Positions 27,470 through 37,305 of a stretch of 64,000 bases of DNA are shown piece by piece. The notes beneath the pieces were generated by a model. It ran no database searches. It saw nothing but the letters and a program-made list of their open reading frames with translations, and was not told the origin of the DNA. The stretch is from Pedococcus bigeumensis (GTDB taxonomy: Bacteria > Actinomycetota > Actinomycetes > Actinomycetales > Dermatophilaceae), in the NCBI RefSeq assembly GCF_006438965.1, contig NZ_RCZM01000007.1, forward strand, positions 62,001 to 126,000, written 5' to 3'. A program made the position numbers and the translations under genes. The first letter of the stretch is position 1. Every line of letters begins with the position of its first letter.

Positions 27470-27838
27470 GTGATCCAGCAGGAGTCGCGACTGCGTGTCG
27501 CCGACAACACTGGTGCCAAGGAGATCCTTTGCATCCGTGTTCTCGGTGGCTCGGGTCGTCGTTACGCCGGCATTGGTGACGTCATCGTCGCCGCCGTCAA
27601 GGACGCCATTCCCGGCGGCAACGTCAAGAAGGGCGACGTCGTCAAGGCCGTCATCGTGCGCACCACCAAGGAGCGCCGTCGCGGCGACGGGTCGTACATC
27701 AAGTTCGACGAGAACGCCGCCGTCATCCTCAAGGCCGACGGGGACCCCCGAGGCACGCGCATCTTCGGCCCTGTGGGCCGCGAGCTGCGTGAGAAGAAGT
27801 TCATGAAGATCATCTCGTTGGCGCCGGAGGTGCTCTGA
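27470..27838 (+). CDS. rplN: 50S ribosomal protein L14
   Basis: 122 residues from GTG 27470 with ACAGGAG upstream ([16 protein letters not shown]). Standard length and ends I-S-L-A-P-E-V-L. First gene of the spc operon. Confidence 0.97.
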   Translation: MIQQESRLRVADNTGAKEILCIRVLGGSGRRYAGIGDVIVAAVKDAIPGGNVKKGDVVKAVIVRTTKERRRGDGSYIKFDENAAVILKADGDPRGTRIFGPVGRELREKKFMKIISLAPEVL

Positions 27839-27841
27839 CCC

Positions 27842-28201
27842 ATGGCTGACAAGAAGAAGATGAAGATCAAGAAGGGTGACACCGTCAAGGTGCTCACTGG
27901 CAAGGACCGCAACAGCATCGGCAAGGTCATCGCCGTGTACCCCGAGACCGAGCGCGTGCTCGTCGAGGGTGTCAACCGGGTGACCCGCCACACCAAGGCA
28001 GGTCAGTCCGCTCGCGGCACCCGCACCGGTGGCCTGGTCGTCCAGGAAGCTGCGATCCACGTGAGCAACGTGGCGGTCGTTGACCCCGATGACAAGAAGC
28101 TCGCGACCCGGATCAAGACCCGCGTCGAGACTGTCGAGCGCAACGGTCGCACCAAGACCGTCCGCACCCGTGTCGCGGTGCGCTCGGGCAAGGACCTGTG
28201 A
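27842..28201 (+). CDS. rplX: 50S ribosomal protein L24
   Basis: 119 residues from ATG 27842. KOW motif [14 protein letters not shown] and the R-V-L-V-E-G-V-N segment. Early assembly protein near the tunnel exit. Stop overlaps the possible GTG start of rplE. Confidence 0.96.
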   Translation: MADKKKMKIKKGDTVKVLTGKDRNSIGKVIAVYPETERVLVEGVNRVTRHTKAGQSARGTRTGGLVVQEAAIHVSNVAVVDPDDKKLATRIKTRVETVERNGRTKTVRTRVAVRSGKDL

Positions 28202-28797
28202 GAGCCATGACCGAAACAGAAACCATGACCCAGACTGAAGTTTCCGCAGCGGTCACGCCGCGCCTCAAGCAGCGCTACGCGGACGAGATCAAGGGCGAGC
28301 TGCTCAAGCAGTTCGGCTACGACAACGTCATGCAGGTGCCCGGCGTCGTCAAGGTCGTCGTCAACATGGGTGTTGGTGACGCCGCCAAGGACGCCAAGCT
28401 CATCGAGGGCGCGATCAAGGACCTCTCGGCCATCACCGGCCAGAAGCCCATCGTCACCAAGGCCCGCAAGTCCATCGCGCAGTTCAAGCTTCGCGAGGGC
28501 ATGCCGATCGGTGCGCACACCACGCTGCGCGGCGACCGGATGTGGGAGTTCCTCGACCGTCTCGTGTCGGTGGGCCTGCCTCGTATCCGTGACTTCCGCG
28601 GCCTGTCGCCCAAGCAGTTCGACGGCAACGGCAACTACACCTTCGGCCTCACGGAGCAGTCGATGTTCCACGAGATCGACCAGGACCGTATCGACCGCGT
28701 GCGGGGCATGGACATCACTGTGGTGACCACCGCCCGCAATGACGACGAGGGCCGCGCACTGCTCAAGGCGCTCGGCTTCCCCTTCAAGGAGAACTGA
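28198..28797 (+). CDS. rplE: 50S ribosomal protein L5
   Basis: 199 residues from GTG 28198 (GTGA overlap with rplX, AAGGAC just upstream) or 196 from ATG 28207; the overlap style fits its neighbours. Contains [18 protein letters not shown] and [15 protein letters not shown]. Binds 5S rRNA in the central protuberance. Confidence 0.95.
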   Translation: MRAMTETETMTQTEVSAAVTPRLKQRYADEIKGELLKQFGYDNVMQVPGVVKVVVNMGVGDAAKDAKLIEGAIKDLSAITGQKPIVTKARKSIAQFKLREGMPIGAHTTLRGDRMWEFLDRLVSVGLPRIRDFRGLSPKQFDGNGNYTFGLTEQSMFHEIDQDRIDRVRGMDITVVTTARNDDEGRALLKALGFPFKEN

Positions 28798-28798
28798 C

Positions 28799-28984
28799 AT
28801 GGCGAAGACCGCCCTGGTCAACAAGGCCAACAAGAAGCCGAAGTTCAAGGTGCGTGGCTACACCCGTTGTCAGCGCTGCGGCCGACCGCACTCGGTCTAC
28901 CGCAAGTTCGGGCTCTGCCGCATCTGCCTTCGCGAGATGGCACACCGCGGCGAGCTGCCCGGCGTCACCAAGAGCTCCTGGTAA
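28799..28984 (+). CDS. rpsZ: 30S ribosomal protein S14, zinc type (S14Z)
   Basis: 61 residues from ATG 28799. The short zinc-binding form with Cys24, Cys27, Cys40 and Cys43, rather than the 101-residue zinc-free form that many actinobacteria keep elsewhere for zinc-poor conditions. Ends P-G-V-T-K-S-S-W. Confidence 0.96.
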   Translation: MAKTALVNKANKKPKFKVRGYTRCQRCGRPHSVYRKFGLCRICLREMAHRGELPGVTKSSW

Positions 28985-29062
28985 TACCCACCGATTTCAT
29001 CCTTACATCGCAGGTCGCTGCATGAGCAGTGAAACCACGGTGAGAGAGGGCCGGAGAAGCCC

Positions 29063-29461
29063 ATGACCATGACTGACCCGATTGCGGACATGTTGACCCG
29101 CGTCAGGAACGCCAACTCGGCGCACCACGACGCAGTCTCCATGCCGTTTTCCAAGCTGAAGTCCCACATTGCCGAGATCCTCCAGGCGGAGGGCTACATC
29201 GCCTCCTGGAAGGTCGAGGACGCCGAGGTCGGCAAGACGCTGACCATCGAGCTGAAGTACGGCCCCAACCGTGAGCGTTCCATCGCTGGCGTGCGCCGTG
29301 TCTCCAAGCCCGGTCTGCGCGTCTACGCCAAGTCGACGAACCTGCCCAAGGTTCTCGGCGGTCTCGGTGTGGCCATCCTTTCCACCTCGTCTGGTCTCCT
29401 CACGGACCGCCAGGCCAAGTCCAAGGGCGTGGGCGGGGAAGTCCTCGCCTACGTCTGGTAA
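29063..29461 (+). CDS. rpsH: 30S ribosomal protein S8
   Basis: 132 residues from ATG 29063 ([13 protein letters not shown]); ATG 29069 is two codons later. Ends G-G-E-V-L-A-Y-V-W as in the family. In Escherichia coli S8 represses spc translation; no such site is claimed here. GGAGAAG upstream. Confidence 0.96.
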   Translation: MTMTDPIADMLTRVRNANSAHHDAVSMPFSKLKSHIAEILQAEGYIASWKVEDAEVGKTLTIELKYGPNRERSIAGVRRVSKPGLRVYAKSTNLPKVLGGLGVAILSTSSGLLTDRQAKSKGVGGEVLAYVW

Positions 29462-29472
29462 GGGGACTCGAC

Positions 29473-30009
29473 ATGTCGCGTATTGGACGACTCCCAGTCG
29501 CCATCCCCAGCGGTGTCGACATCACCATCGACGGCCAGACCGTCAAGGTGAAGGGCCCCAAGGGCGAGCTCAGCCACGTCGTGGCCGAGCCGATCAAGGT
29601 CGAGAAGGGTGACGCGGACCTCGAGGTCAAGCGCCCCAACGACGAGCGCCAGTCCCGTGCCCTGCACGGCCTGACCCGGTCGCTCATCAACAACATGGTG
29701 CTCGGTGTGACCGAGGGCTATGAGAAGAAGATGGAGATCCACGGCACGGGTTACCGCGTGGTCAACAAGGGCGGGGACCTCGAGTTCGCGCTCGGCTACA
29801 GCCACTCGATCACCGTCAAGGCCCCTGAGGGCATCTCCTTCGCTGTCGAGAACCCGACCCGCTTCGCGGTCCAGGGCATCGACAAGCAGCTCGTTGGCGA
29901 GGTTGCCGCAAACATCCGCAAGCTACGCAAGCCCGACCCGTACAAGGGCAAGGGCGTTCGCTATGCGGGCGAGCAGATCCGTCGCAAGGTCGGAAAGGCC
30001 GGTAAGTAA
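29473..30009 (+). CDS. rplF: 50S ribosomal protein L6
   Basis: 178 residues from ATG 29473 ([12 protein letters not shown]). C-terminal [11 protein letters not shown] motif intact. Sits near the GTPase-associated centre. Confidence 0.97.
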   Translation: MSRIGRLPVAIPSGVDITIDGQTVKVKGPKGELSHVVAEPIKVEKGDADLEVKRPNDERQSRALHGLTRSLINNMVLGVTEGYEKKMEIHGTGYRVVNKGGDLEFALGYSHSITVKAPEGISFAVENPTRFAVQGIDKQLVGEVAANIRKLRKPDPYKGKGVRYAGEQIRRKVGKAGK

Positions 30010-30012
30010 GCC

Positions 30013-30387
30013 ATGGCAATGATCGTCAAGCGCGCCAAGGGCAAGTCCGCTGCACGCGGCCGTCGCCACCTGCGCCTGCGCAAGAAGGTGACCGGTACGA
30101 CCGTTCGTCCGCGCCTGGTCGTGTCGCGCTCCTCGCGCCACGTCTTCGTGCAGGTCGTCGATGACACCCTCGGCAAGACCGTGGCGTCGGCTTCCACCAT
30201 GGAGGCAGACCTGCGTTCGTTCGAGGGTGACAAGACCGCCAAGGCCCGCAAGGTGGGCGAGCTGCTCGCCGAGCGCGCCAAGAGCGCCGGTGTCGAGGCT
30301 GTCGTCTTCGACCGCGGTGGCAACAAGTACCACGGTCGCATCGCCGCCATCGCCGAGGGCGCCCGCGAGGGTGGTCTGGCCCTGTGA
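30013..30387 (+). CDS. rplR: 50S ribosomal protein L18
   Basis: 124 residues from ATG 30013. [12 protein letters not shown] core and [11 protein letters not shown] motif; 5S rRNA binding protein. Three bases after rplF. Confidence 0.96.
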   Translation: MAMIVKRAKGKSAARGRRHLRLRKKVTGTTVRPRLVVSRSSRHVFVQVVDDTLGKTVASASTMEADLRSFEGDKTAKARKVGELLAERAKSAGVEAVVFDRGGNKYHGRIAAIAEGAREGGLAL

Positions 30388-30427
30388 GCACCGTGACCGC
30401 AACTGTTATTGAGATGAGGAACATCTG

Positions 30428-31081
30428 ATGCCCGGACCCCAGCGTCGAGGCACTGGTGCCGCTGCTGGCGGCGACGCAGCTCGTGGCGAGCGCGGCGACC
30501 GCCGTGGTGGCCGCGACAACCGTCAAGGTGGCCGCGACCAGGCCGAGAAGAGCGCCTACGTCGAGCGCGTCGTGACCATCAACCGCGTTTCCAAGGTCGT
30601 CAAGGGTGGACGTCGCTTCAGCTTCACCGCCCTCGTGGTCGTGGGCGACGGCGACGGAACCGTCGGTGTCGGCTACGGCAAGGCCAAGGAAGTCCCCGCG
30701 GCGATCGCCAAGGGTGTCGAGGAGGCCAAGAAGGAGTTCTTCAAGGTCCCCCGCATCCAGGGCACCATCCCGCACCCCGTGCAGGGTGAGGCCGCTGCCG
30801 GCGTCGTCATGCTGCGTCCCGCCGCCCCCGGTACCGGTGTCATCGCCGGTGGTCCGGTGCGCGCGGTCCTGGAGTGCGCAGGCATCCACGACGTGCTGAG
30901 CAAGTCGCTCGGCTCGGACAACGCCATCAACGTCGTCCACGCGACCGTCGCGGCCCTCCGGGGTCTCGAGCGTCCGGAGGAAGTGGCTGCCCGCCGCGGC
31001 CTCCCGGTCGACCGCGTCGCCCCGGCCGCCATGCTGCGGGCCCAGGCTGCCGGCCGCGAAGCCGCCAAGGCAGGTGCCTGA
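30428..31081 (+). CDS. rpsE: 30S ribosomal protein S5
   Basis: 217 residues from ATG 30428. An N-terminal Gly/Arg/Asp-rich extension of about 40 residues ([12 protein letters not shown]) precedes the S5 core, as in many actinobacteria. Core motifs [12 protein letters not shown] and G-G-P-V-R-A-V-L-E. Overlaps rpmD by one base. Confidence 0.96.
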   Translation: MPGPQRRGTGAAAGGDAARGERGDRRGGRDNRQGGRDQAEKSAYVERVVTINRVSKVVKGGRRFSFTALVVVGDGDGTVGVGYGKAKEVPAAIAKGVEEAKKEFFKVPRIQGTIPHPVQGEAAAGVVMLRPAAPGTGVIAGGPVRAVLECAGIHDVLSKSLGSDNAINVVHATVAALRGLERPEEVAARRGLPVDRVAPAAMLRAQAAGREAAKAGA

Positions 31082-31260
31082 TGCGTCTCAAGGTGACCCA
31101 GACCCGTTCCGAGATCGGTGGCAAGCAGAACCAGCGTGACACGCTGCGAAGCCTCGGTCTGAAGCGCATTGGCGACGTCGTCGTCAAGGAGGACCGTCCC
31201 GAGATCCGCGGGATGGTCAAGACGGTGACGCACCTCGTTGCCGTCGAGGAGGTTGACTGA
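31081..31260 (+). CDS. rpmD: 50S ribosomal protein L30
   Basis: 59 residues from ATG 31081, the standard length ([11 protein letters not shown] to H-L-V-A-V-E-E). The open frame upstream lies in rpsE and is a shadow. Confidence 0.96.
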   Translation: MRLKVTQTRSEIGGKQNQRDTLRSLGLKRIGDVVVKEDRPEIRGMVKTVTHLVAVEEVD

Positions 31261-31262
31261 CC

Positions 31263-31748
31263 ATGGCAGAGAAGAAGGCCGCCAAGGCCGCTGCCGCACC
31301 CGAGGGCACGACCCTCAAGGTGCACCACCTGCGTCCGGCTCCCGGCGCCAAGACCGCAAGGACCCGGGTGGGTCGCGGTGAGGGCTCCAAGGGCAAGACC
31401 GCCGGTCGTGGCACCAAGGGCACCAAGGCCCGCTACCAGGTTCCGGAGCGCTTCGAAGGTGGCGCCATGCCGCTGCACATGCGTCTCCCGAAGCTGCGTG
31501 GCTTCAAGAACCCGTTCCGCGTGGAGTTCCAGGTCGTCAACCTGGACAAGCTGTCCGCCCTGTTCCCCGAGGGTGGCGATGTGACCATCGCCGACCTCGT
31601 GGCCAAGGGTGCGGTTCGCGACAACTCCCCGGTCAAGGTGCTCGGCACCGGCGAGATCACCGTCAAGGTCAACGTGACCGCTGACAAGTTCTCGGCGACC
31701 GCCAAGGAGAAGATCGAGGCCGCTGGCGGCTCGGTCACCTCCGCCTGA
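31263..31748 (+). CDS. rplO: 50S ribosomal protein L15
   Basis: 161 residues from ATG 31263. A short Lys/Ala N-terminal extension, then [13 protein letters not shown] and the G-R-G-x-K-G-x-K-A-R motif. Ends the ribosomal part of the spc operon; an inverted repeat and a new promoter follow. Confidence 0.96.
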   Translation: MAEKKAAKAAAAPEGTTLKVHHLRPAPGAKTARTRVGRGEGSKGKTAGRGTKGTKARYQVPERFEGGAMPLHMRLPKLRGFKNPFRVEFQVVNLDKLSALFPEGGDVTIADLVAKGAVRDNSPVKVLGTGEITVKVNVTADKFSATAKEKIEAAGGSVTSA

Positions 31749-31764
31749 CCGCATCAAGACACCA

Positions 31765-31810
31765 GGGTATGCCGCGGGCTCACCGCTCAAGGTGAGCTCG
31801 CGGCATACCC
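31765..31810. repeat. inverted pair of the GGGTATGCCGCGGGC element, possible terminator
   Basis: 20-bp arms (31765-31784 and 31791-31810) with a single G-U mismatch and a 6-nt loop, followed by CCATTTG. It lies 16 bp after rplO and before the secY promoter, so a terminator role is plausible here. Confidence 0.85.
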
Positions 31811-31866
31811 CATTTGTTCGCCAAGCACGTTTCAGCCCGGCCCCAACATGCCTCGGGACCACGCCT

Positions 31867-31898
31867 TTGACACCCCTCGCTGGCGCTCGGGGTAACCT
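31867..31898 (+). promoter_or_regulatory. candidate secY promoter
   Basis: Perfect TTGACA (31867-31872) followed by TAACCT (31893-31898) with a long 20-bp spacer; the -10 is uncertain. Leader about 55 nt with AGGAGG at 31952-31957. Confidence 0.4.
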
Positions 31899-31961
31899 TC
31901 GTAGGATTGCCTGACCGTCATCACCGCGAGGCCGGATCGGCCCGCGTCACCAGGAGGACCT

Positions 31962-33275
31962 GTGCTCACCGCCTTCACCCGTGCGTTCAAGACGCCGGAC
32001 CTGCGCAGGAAGCTGCTGTTCACGCTCGCCATCGTCATCATCTTCCGGCTGGGCTCGCACGTTCCCGTCCCGGGCGTGAGCTACACGGCCGTGCAGGCCT
32101 GTATCAAGAACGCCGACGCGACCACCGGTGTGCTCGGCCTGGCCAACCTGTTCAGCGGCGGGGCACTGCTCCAGCTGTCGATCTTCGCGCTCGGGATCAT
32201 GCCGTACATCACGGCGAGCATCATCGTGCAGCTGCTCACCGTGGTCATCCCGCGGTTCGAGGCCCTCAAGAAGGAGGGCCAGCAGGGCCAGACGAAGATG
32301 ACGCAGTACACGCGCTACCTCACCATCGGTCTGGCGATCCTCCAGTCCTCCACGCTCATCACGTTCGCCCAGAACCCCTCGGCGCTGTTCGGCCCGCGCT
32401 GCACCAGCATCCTGCCCAACGACTCGATCCCGACCCTGGTCATCATGGTGCTAACCATGACCGCCGGCACCGGTGTCGTCATGTGGCTCGGTGAGCTCGT
32501 CACCGACAAGGGCATCGGAAACGGCATGTCGCTGCTGATCTTCACGTCCATCGCCAGCTCGTTCCCGAGCTCGCTCTGGGCGATCCAGCAGCAGGACGGC
32601 CGCTGGGACGTGTTCATCGGCGTCATCCTGCTCGGCTTCCTCATCATCGCCCTGGTCGTGTTCGTCGAGCAGAGCCAGCGCCGGATCCCGGTGCAGTACG
32701 CCAAGCGCCAGGTCGGTCGCCAGATGTACGGCGGCACGTCCACGTACATCCCGCTCAAGGTCAACATGGCCGGCGTGATCCCCGTGATCTTCGCCTCGTC
32801 CCTGCTCGCGCTGCCCTCGTTGCTGGCACAGTTCAACAAGTCGACCACCGGCGACCAGGCCGGCTGGGTGACATGGATCGAGCAGCACCTCGTCCGGGGT
32901 GACCACCCCATCTACATGATCATCTACATCTCGTTGATCCTGTTCTTCACGTTCTTCTACGTGTCGATCACGTTCAACCCGGTGGAGGTGGCCGACAACA
33001 TGAAGCGCTACGGCGGCTTCATCCCAGGTATCCGCGCCGGGCGACCCACGGCCGAGTACCTCGACTACGTGCTCACCCGCATCACGGTTCCAGGGGCCAT
33101 CTACCTCGGCCTCGTCTCGCTGATCCCGCTCATCGCACTGGTACTCGTCGGCGCCAACCAGAACTTCCCGTTCGGTGGCACCTCCATCCTGATCATCGTC
33201 GGCGTCGGCCTTGAGACGGTGAAACAGATCGAGTCGCAGCTGCAGCAGCGCCATTACGAAGGGTTCCTCCGCTGA
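31962..33275 (+). CDS. secY: preprotein translocase subunit SecY
   Basis: 437 residues from GTG 31962 with CAGGAGGAC upstream. Ten membrane helices expected; visible are the first helix ([16 protein letters not shown]), the plug region after it (L-F-S-G-G-A-L-L-Q), and the cytoplasmic loops with R-R-I-P-V-Q-Y-A and G-I-R-A-G-R-P-T. Core of the Sec channel. One-base overlap with adk. Confidence 0.96.
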   Translation: MLTAFTRAFKTPDLRRKLLFTLAIVIIFRLGSHVPVPGVSYTAVQACIKNADATTGVLGLANLFSGGALLQLSIFALGIMPYITASIIVQLLTVVIPRFEALKKEGQQGQTKMTQYTRYLTIGLAILQSSTLITFAQNPSALFGPRCTSILPNDSIPTLVIMVLTMTAGTGVVMWLGELVTDKGIGNGMSLLIFTSIASSFPSSLWAIQQQDGRWDVFIGVILLGFLIIALVVFVEQSQRRIPVQYAKRQVGRQMYGGTSTYIPLKVNMAGVIPVIFASSLLALPSLLAQFNKSTTGDQAGWVTWIEQHLVRGDHPIYMIIYISLILFFTFFYVSITFNPVEVADNMKRYGGFIPGIRAGRPTAEYLDYVLTRITVPGAIYLGLVSLIPLIALVLVGANQNFPFGGTSILIIVGVGLETVKQIESQLQQRHYEGFLR

Positions 33276-33850
33276 TGCGCCTCATCATCCTCGGCCCGCC
33301 GGGTGCCGGTAAGGGCACCCAGGCCGCCAAGATCGCCTCGACGTTCGGCATCCCCGCGATCTCCACGGGTGACATCTTCCGCGCCAACATCAAGAACGAG
33401 ACCCCCCTCGGCCTGCAGGTCAAGGAGGTGCTCGCGTCCGGTGGCTACGTCACCGACGAGATCACCAACGAGATCGTCCGCGACCGGCTCTTCGAGGACG
33501 ACGCGGAGCAGGGCTTCCTGCTCGACGGCTTCCCACGCACCGCGGCCCAGGTCGAGACGCTCGATGCGATCCTGGCCGAGCACGGCCACGCGCTCGAGGC
33601 CGTCCTCGAGCTCACCGTCGACAGCGAGGCCGTCGTCCAGCGGCTGCTCAAGCGGGCCGAGATCGAGGGCCGTGAGGACGACACCGAAGAAGTGATCCGC
33701 GAGCGCCAGGCGATCTACCGTCGCGAGACGGCACCGCTCACCGACGTCTACTCCGACCGTGGCCTGCTGGTGCAGGTCGACGGGATGGGTTCGGTCGACG
33801 AGGTCTTCGACCGGATCTCCGCCGCCCTCGCCGGGGTTGCTCGATCCTGA
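33275..33850 (+). CDS. adk: adenylate kinase
   Basis: 191 residues from ATG 33275, the short form. P-loop GPPGAGKGT at residues 8-16, D-G-F-P-R-T at the AMP site, and a small lid (no zinc Cys). Converts AMP + ATP to 2 ADP. Overlaps secY by one base; its stop overlaps map by one base. Confidence 0.96.
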   Translation: MRLIILGPPGAGKGTQAAKIASTFGIPAISTGDIFRANIKNETPLGLQVKEVLASGGYVTDEITNEIVRDRLFEDDAEQGFLLDGFPRTAAQVETLDAILAEHGHALEAVLELTVDSEAVVQRLLKRAEIEGREDDTEEVIRERQAIYRRETAPLTDVYSDRGLLVQVDGMGSVDEVFDRISAALAGVARS

Positions 33851-34692
33851 TGTTCGGCCGGTCCCGCATCGAGACCAAGACCCCCGACCAGATCCTGCGG
33901 ATGCGCAAGGCTGGGCTGGTGGTCGGTCAGACCCTGCAGCTGATGGCCCAGACGGTCCGTCCGGGCATGACCACCAAGGCGCTCGACGAGCTCGCGGAGG
34001 AGCACATCCGTGGCTGCGGGGCGACCCCGTCGTTCCTGGGCTACCACGGCTTCACCGGCTCGCTCTGCACGTCGGTCAACGAGGAGGTCGTGCACGGCAT
34101 CCCGGGTTCGCGGGTGCTGACCGAGGGCGACCTGATCTCGATCGACTGCGGCGCCATCGTCGACGGCTGGCACGGTGACGCCGCCATCTCGGTCATCGTC
34201 GGCGGTCGCGACGCCGGGCGTCCGCAGGACCTCGCGCTCATCGACGCCACCGAGGACTCCATGTGGGCTGGCATCGCCGCGCTCAGCGTGGGGGAGTCGT
34301 TGTATGCCGTGGGTGCCGGTGTCGAGGACAGCATCGTCGCCTCGGGCGACCGGGACGGTCACGACTACGGGATCGTCGAGGAGTACGTCGGCCATGGCAT
34401 CGGGACCGAGATGCACATGGACCCGCAGGTGCCGAACTACCGCGTCCGCGACCGGGGGCCGACGGTCCGCTCCGGCGTGACCGTGGCGATCGAGCCGATG
34501 GTGACGCTCGGGTCCGCTGAGACCCGTGTCCTCCGGGACGACTGGACGGTCGTGACGACCGACCAGTCCCGCGCAGCGCACTGGGAGAACACCGTCGCGG
34601 TCACCGACGATGGGCTCTGGGTGCTGACCGCCCTCGACGGCGGCAAGGAACGGCTGGAAGCCGCCGGCGCGGCATACGCCCCCCTGTCCTGA
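33850..34692 (+). CDS. map: type I methionine aminopeptidase
   Basis: 280 residues from ATG 33850. Metal ligands are in S-I-D-C-G-A-I-V-D-G-W-H-G-D (two Asp), G-H-G-I-G-T (His), E-P-M (Glu) and the late W-E-N-T (Glu). N-S-V-type substrate region reads S-V-N-E-E-V-V-H-G. Removes the initiator Met. Last gene of secY-adk-map. Confidence 0.96.
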   Translation: MFGRSRIETKTPDQILRMRKAGLVVGQTLQLMAQTVRPGMTTKALDELAEEHIRGCGATPSFLGYHGFTGSLCTSVNEEVVHGIPGSRVLTEGDLISIDCGAIVDGWHGDAAISVIVGGRDAGRPQDLALIDATEDSMWAGIAALSVGESLYAVGAGVEDSIVASGDRDGHDYGIVEEYVGHGIGTEMHMDPQVPNYRVRDRGPTVRSGVTVAIEPMVTLGSAETRVLRDDWTVVTTDQSRAAHWENTVAVTDDGLWVLTALDGGKERLEAAGAAYAPLS

Positions 34693-34713
34693 CCCACCCC
34701 TCCGGCGGCCCGG

Positions 34714-34867
34714 CGACTTGTCGCTGCGTGGTGGTCACCGGGCCGTGGATTCGGCGTCTGGTGACGATCTGTGAGCAACAGGTCCGGCGGCCCGGCGACT
34801 TGTTGCTGCGTGGTGGTCACCGGGCCGTGGATCCGGCGTCCGGTGACCTGCTCTGAGCAACAAGTCG
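34714..34867. repeat. array of two 82-bp palindromic repeats
   Basis: Copies start at 34714 and 34796, again exactly 82 bp apart. The second is the clearest: CGACTTGTTGCT and AGCAACAAGTCG are outer arms, GGTCACCGG and CCGGTGACC inner arms. It shares GTGGTGGTCAC and the overall plan with the array at 18248. It follows map and fills part of the 391-bp gap before infA. Confidence 0.85.
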
Positions 34868-34886
34868 GGGTGTCGGGACACCACGC

Positions 34887-34954
34887 ACTTCTGGCCAGCT
34901 GTGGCGGCTCTGGGGGCGAAATGGGTCCGACATGCGCCACGACCGGCCAGAAGT
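34887..34954. repeat. imperfect inverted repeat next to the 82-bp array
   Basis: ACTTCTGGCCAGCTGTGGCG (34887-34906) and CGCCACGACCGGCCAGAAGT (34935-34954) pair at 17 of 20 positions across a 28-nt loop. It is not a copy of the 82-bp unit but is built the same way. Confidence 0.7.
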
Positions 34955-34971
34955 CGGGGGGCTGAGCACGA

Positions 34972-35001
34972 TTTCGTGCTCACGCCGTCCTGGCGTAGAC
35001 T
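34972..35001 (+). promoter_or_regulatory. candidate infA promoter
   Basis: TTTCGT (34972-34977), 18-bp spacer, TAGACT (34996-35001). It lies just after the repeats and 83 bp before infA. Confidence 0.4.
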
Positions 35002-35083
35002 GGTCTGTCGGTGCGCGACCTCGCGTGCCGTATTCGTGTGCGCGCCCCAACCGGGGGTGCCACGGCGACAGATTGTGGAGGAT

Positions 35084-35305
35084 ATGGCCAAGAAGGACGG
35101 TGTCATCGAGATCGAGGGCACGATCGTCGAGGCTCTCCCGAACGCGATGTTCCGGGTCGAGCTCACGAACGGTCACAAGGTTCTCGCTCACATCTCGGGC
35201 AAGATGCGCCAGCACTACATCCGGATCCTCCCCGAGGACCGCGTGGTGGTGGAGCTCAGCCCGTACGACCTGACCCGTGGCCGGATCGTCTTCCGCTACC
35301 GCTAG
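35084..35305 (+). CDS. infA: translation initiation factor IF-1
   Basis: 73 residues from ATG 35084 with TGGAGG upstream ([12 protein letters not shown]); the longer open frame is leader. Whole protein is one OB fold ending R-I-V-F-R-Y-R. Binds the 30S A site during initiation. Confidence 0.97.
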   Translation: MAKKDGVIEIEGTIVEALPNAMFRVELTNGHKVLAHISGKMRQHYIRILPEDRVVVELSPYDLTRGRIVFRYR

Positions 35306-35383
35306 CCCGCACGACCAGCAACACCCCGCTAGACCTGTCGATCCGCCCGGATCGCCAGTGCCAGATCGACTGAAGCAGAGGCT

Positions 35384-35497
35384 ATGAAGGTTCAGCCGAG
35401 CGTCAAGAAGATCTGCGACAAGTGCAAGGTGATCCGCCGTCACGGCCGGGTCATGGTGATCTGCGAGAACCTGCGCCACAAGCAGCGCCAGGGCTGA
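35384..35497 (+). CDS. rpmJ: 50S ribosomal protein L36
   Basis: 37 residues from ATG 35384. Zinc-binding form with Cys11, Cys14, Cys27 and His32 ([14 protein letters not shown]). Placed between infA and rpsM as in most bacteria. Confidence 0.96.
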   Translation: MKVQPSVKKICDKCKVIRRHGRVMVICENLRHKQRQG

Positions 35498-35733
35498 CCA
35501 GCTCCACCTGAGGCCCGGCAACGGGACTCGCCCAGCACGACTCGCATCTCTTCGAGAAGCGCAGACAAGTGAATCGACCGCAGTACCCGGCCCCTGAGAG
35601 CAGCGTCGTCGACGCAGCCCAGGACGTCACCCCCGGCCCGGAGGCCGAGGACCGGTGCCCCCAGGAAAGCTTGGGGACCAAGCCCGGAACGGTACTGCTC
35701 CAGACCTCCGGGGAAACAAAGGAAACACACAAG
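35498..35733 (+). other. rpsM (alpha operon) leader, no gene
   Basis: 236 bp without a gene although flanked by co-directional ribosomal genes. Contains CCCCA-GGAAAGCT-TGGGG (about 35659-35676) and GAAACAAAGGAAAC before the start. Length and place are consistent with a translational control region of the S4 type, but I cannot fold it or match a known family. Confidence 0.4.
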
Positions 35734-36111
35734 ATGGCACGTCTTGTTGGTGTGGATCTCCCGCGCGAGAAGCGCGTCGAGATCGCTCTCACCTACATCT
35801 TCGGAGTGGGTCGTACCCGCTCCCAGCAGGCGCTGGCCGCGACGGGTGTCAACCCGAACACGCGCGTCCGCGACCTGACCGACACCGAGCTGGTCGCCCT
35901 GCGCGACCACCTCGAGGCGAACGTCAAGATCGAGGGTGACCTCCGTCGCGAGATCGCCGCCGACATCCGCCGCAAGGTCGAGATCGGCTCCTACGAGGGC
36001 ATCCGCCACCGCCGCGGCCTGCCCGTGCGCGGACAGCGCACCAAGACCAACGCGCGCACCCGCAAGGGCCCGAAGCGCACCGTCGCCGGCAAGAAGAAGG
36101 TTGGTAAGTAA
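35734..36111 (+). CDS. rpsM: 30S ribosomal protein S13
   Basis: 125 residues from ATG 35734 ([11 protein letters not shown]), standard. C-terminal basic tail [14 protein letters not shown]. Overlaps rpsK by one base. Confidence 0.97.
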   Translation: MARLVGVDLPREKRVEIALTYIFGVGRTRSQQALAATGVNPNTRVRDLTDTELVALRDHLEANVKIEGDLRREIAADIRRKVEIGSYEGIRHRRGLPVRGQRTKTNARTRKGPKRTVAGKKKVGK

Positions 36112-36515
36112 TGCCTCCCAAGGCTCGCACTGCCGGCGCCAAGAAGGTGCGCCGCAAGGAAAAGAAGAACATCGCCCACGGGCACGCTCACATCAAGAGC
36201 ACCTTCAACAACACCATCATCTCGATCACGGACCCCGCTGGTGCGGTCATTGCCTGGGCCTCCGCCGGCCAGGTCGGCTTCAAGGGTTCGCGCAAGTCCA
36301 CCCCGTTCGCTGCGCAGATGGCCGCTGAGGCTGCCGCCCGTCGCGCGATGGAGCACGGCATGCGCAAGGTCGATGTCTTCGTCAAGGGTCCGGGTTCTGG
36401 TCGCGAGACCGCCATCCGCTCCCTGACCGCGACCGGCTTGGAGGTCGGCGCCATCAGCGACGTCACCCCCTCACCGCACAACGGTGTCCGTCCGCCCAAG
36501 CGCCGCCGCGTCTGA
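36111..36515 (+). CDS. rpsK: 30S ribosomal protein S11
   Basis: 134 residues from ATG 36111. Motifs [13 protein letters not shown] and [16 protein letters not shown] at the end. Platform protein of the 30S. Confidence 0.97.
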   Translation: MPPKARTAGAKKVRRKEKKNIAHGHAHIKSTFNNTIISITDPAGAVIAWASAGQVGFKGSRKSTPFAAQMAAEAAARRAMEHGMRKVDVFVKGPGSGRETAIRSLTATGLEVGAISDVTPSPHNGVRPPKRRRV

Positions 36516-36550
36516 GCCGTCGGTAAAGAACAGGGAGATAGAGAAAACTC

Positions 36551-37159
36551 ATGGCTCGTTACACCGGCCCCATCACCAAGAAGTCGCGTCGCCTCAAGGT
36601 CGACCTCGTCGGCGGCGACAAGAACTTCGAGCTCCGTCCCTTCCCGCCCGGCCAGCACGGCCGTCGCCGGATGCAGGAGAAGGAGTACCTCACCCAGCTG
36701 CAGGAGAAGCAGAAGGCCCGCTTCACCTACGGCGTCATGGAGAAGCAGTTCCGCGGTTACTACAAGGAGGCCTCACGGCGTTCTGGTAAGACCGGTGAGA
36801 CCCTGCTGCAGATCCTCGAGTCCCGCCTGGACAACGTGGTCTACCGCGCCGGCCTGGCCCGCACTCGTCGTGCGGCTCGCCAGCTCGTCACGCACGGCCA
36901 CTTCGAGGTCAACGGCGTGCGAGTGGACGTTCCGTCCTACCGCGTCGAGCAGTTCGACATCATCACCGTTCGCAAGCAGTCCGTGAACACCTTCCCGATC
37001 GAGCTGGCTCGCCAGACCTTCGGCGAGCGCCCCACCCCGGCCTGGCTCCAGGTCGTCCCGGGCACGCTGCAGATCATGATCCACCAGCTCCCGGAGCGTG
37101 CGCAGATCGACACGATCCTCACGGAGCAGCTGATCGTCGAGCTCTACTCGAAGAACTAA
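36551..37159 (+). CDS. rpsD: 30S ribosomal protein S4
   Basis: 202 residues from ATG 36551. S4 RNA-binding motif R-L-D-N-V-V-Y-R-A-G-L-A-R-T-R-R-A-A-R-Q (about 93-112). No zinc Cys cluster at the N-terminus. Typical alpha-operon position before rpoA. Confidence 0.97.
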   Translation: MARYTGPITKKSRRLKVDLVGGDKNFELRPFPPGQHGRRRMQEKEYLTQLQEKQKARFTYGVMEKQFRGYYKEASRRSGKTGETLLQILESRLDNVVYRAGLARTRRAARQLVTHGHFEVNGVRVDVPSYRVEQFDIITVRKQSVNTFPIELARQTFGERPTPAWLQVVPGTLQIMIHQLPERAQIDTILTEQLIVELYSKN

Positions 37160-37165
37160 GGGCAT

Positions 37166-37201
37166 GAGGTATGCCGCGTGGGTGACCACGCGGCATACCT
37201 C
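37166..37201. repeat. inverted pair of the GAGGTATGCCGCGTGG element
   Basis: Perfect 16-bp arms (37166-37181 and 37186-37201) around GTGA. Six bases after the rpsD stop and about 100 bp before rpoA. No U-tract. Confidence 0.9.
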
Positions 37202-37305
37202 GCCTTGGGTCGTGCCCGCAGACAGAGGTGGGCACGACGGACCGGGACAGCCGGTCCACATTCTCGGCGTCATATAGCGGTCGCCGACGAGAAAGGAAAC
37301 ACCCC

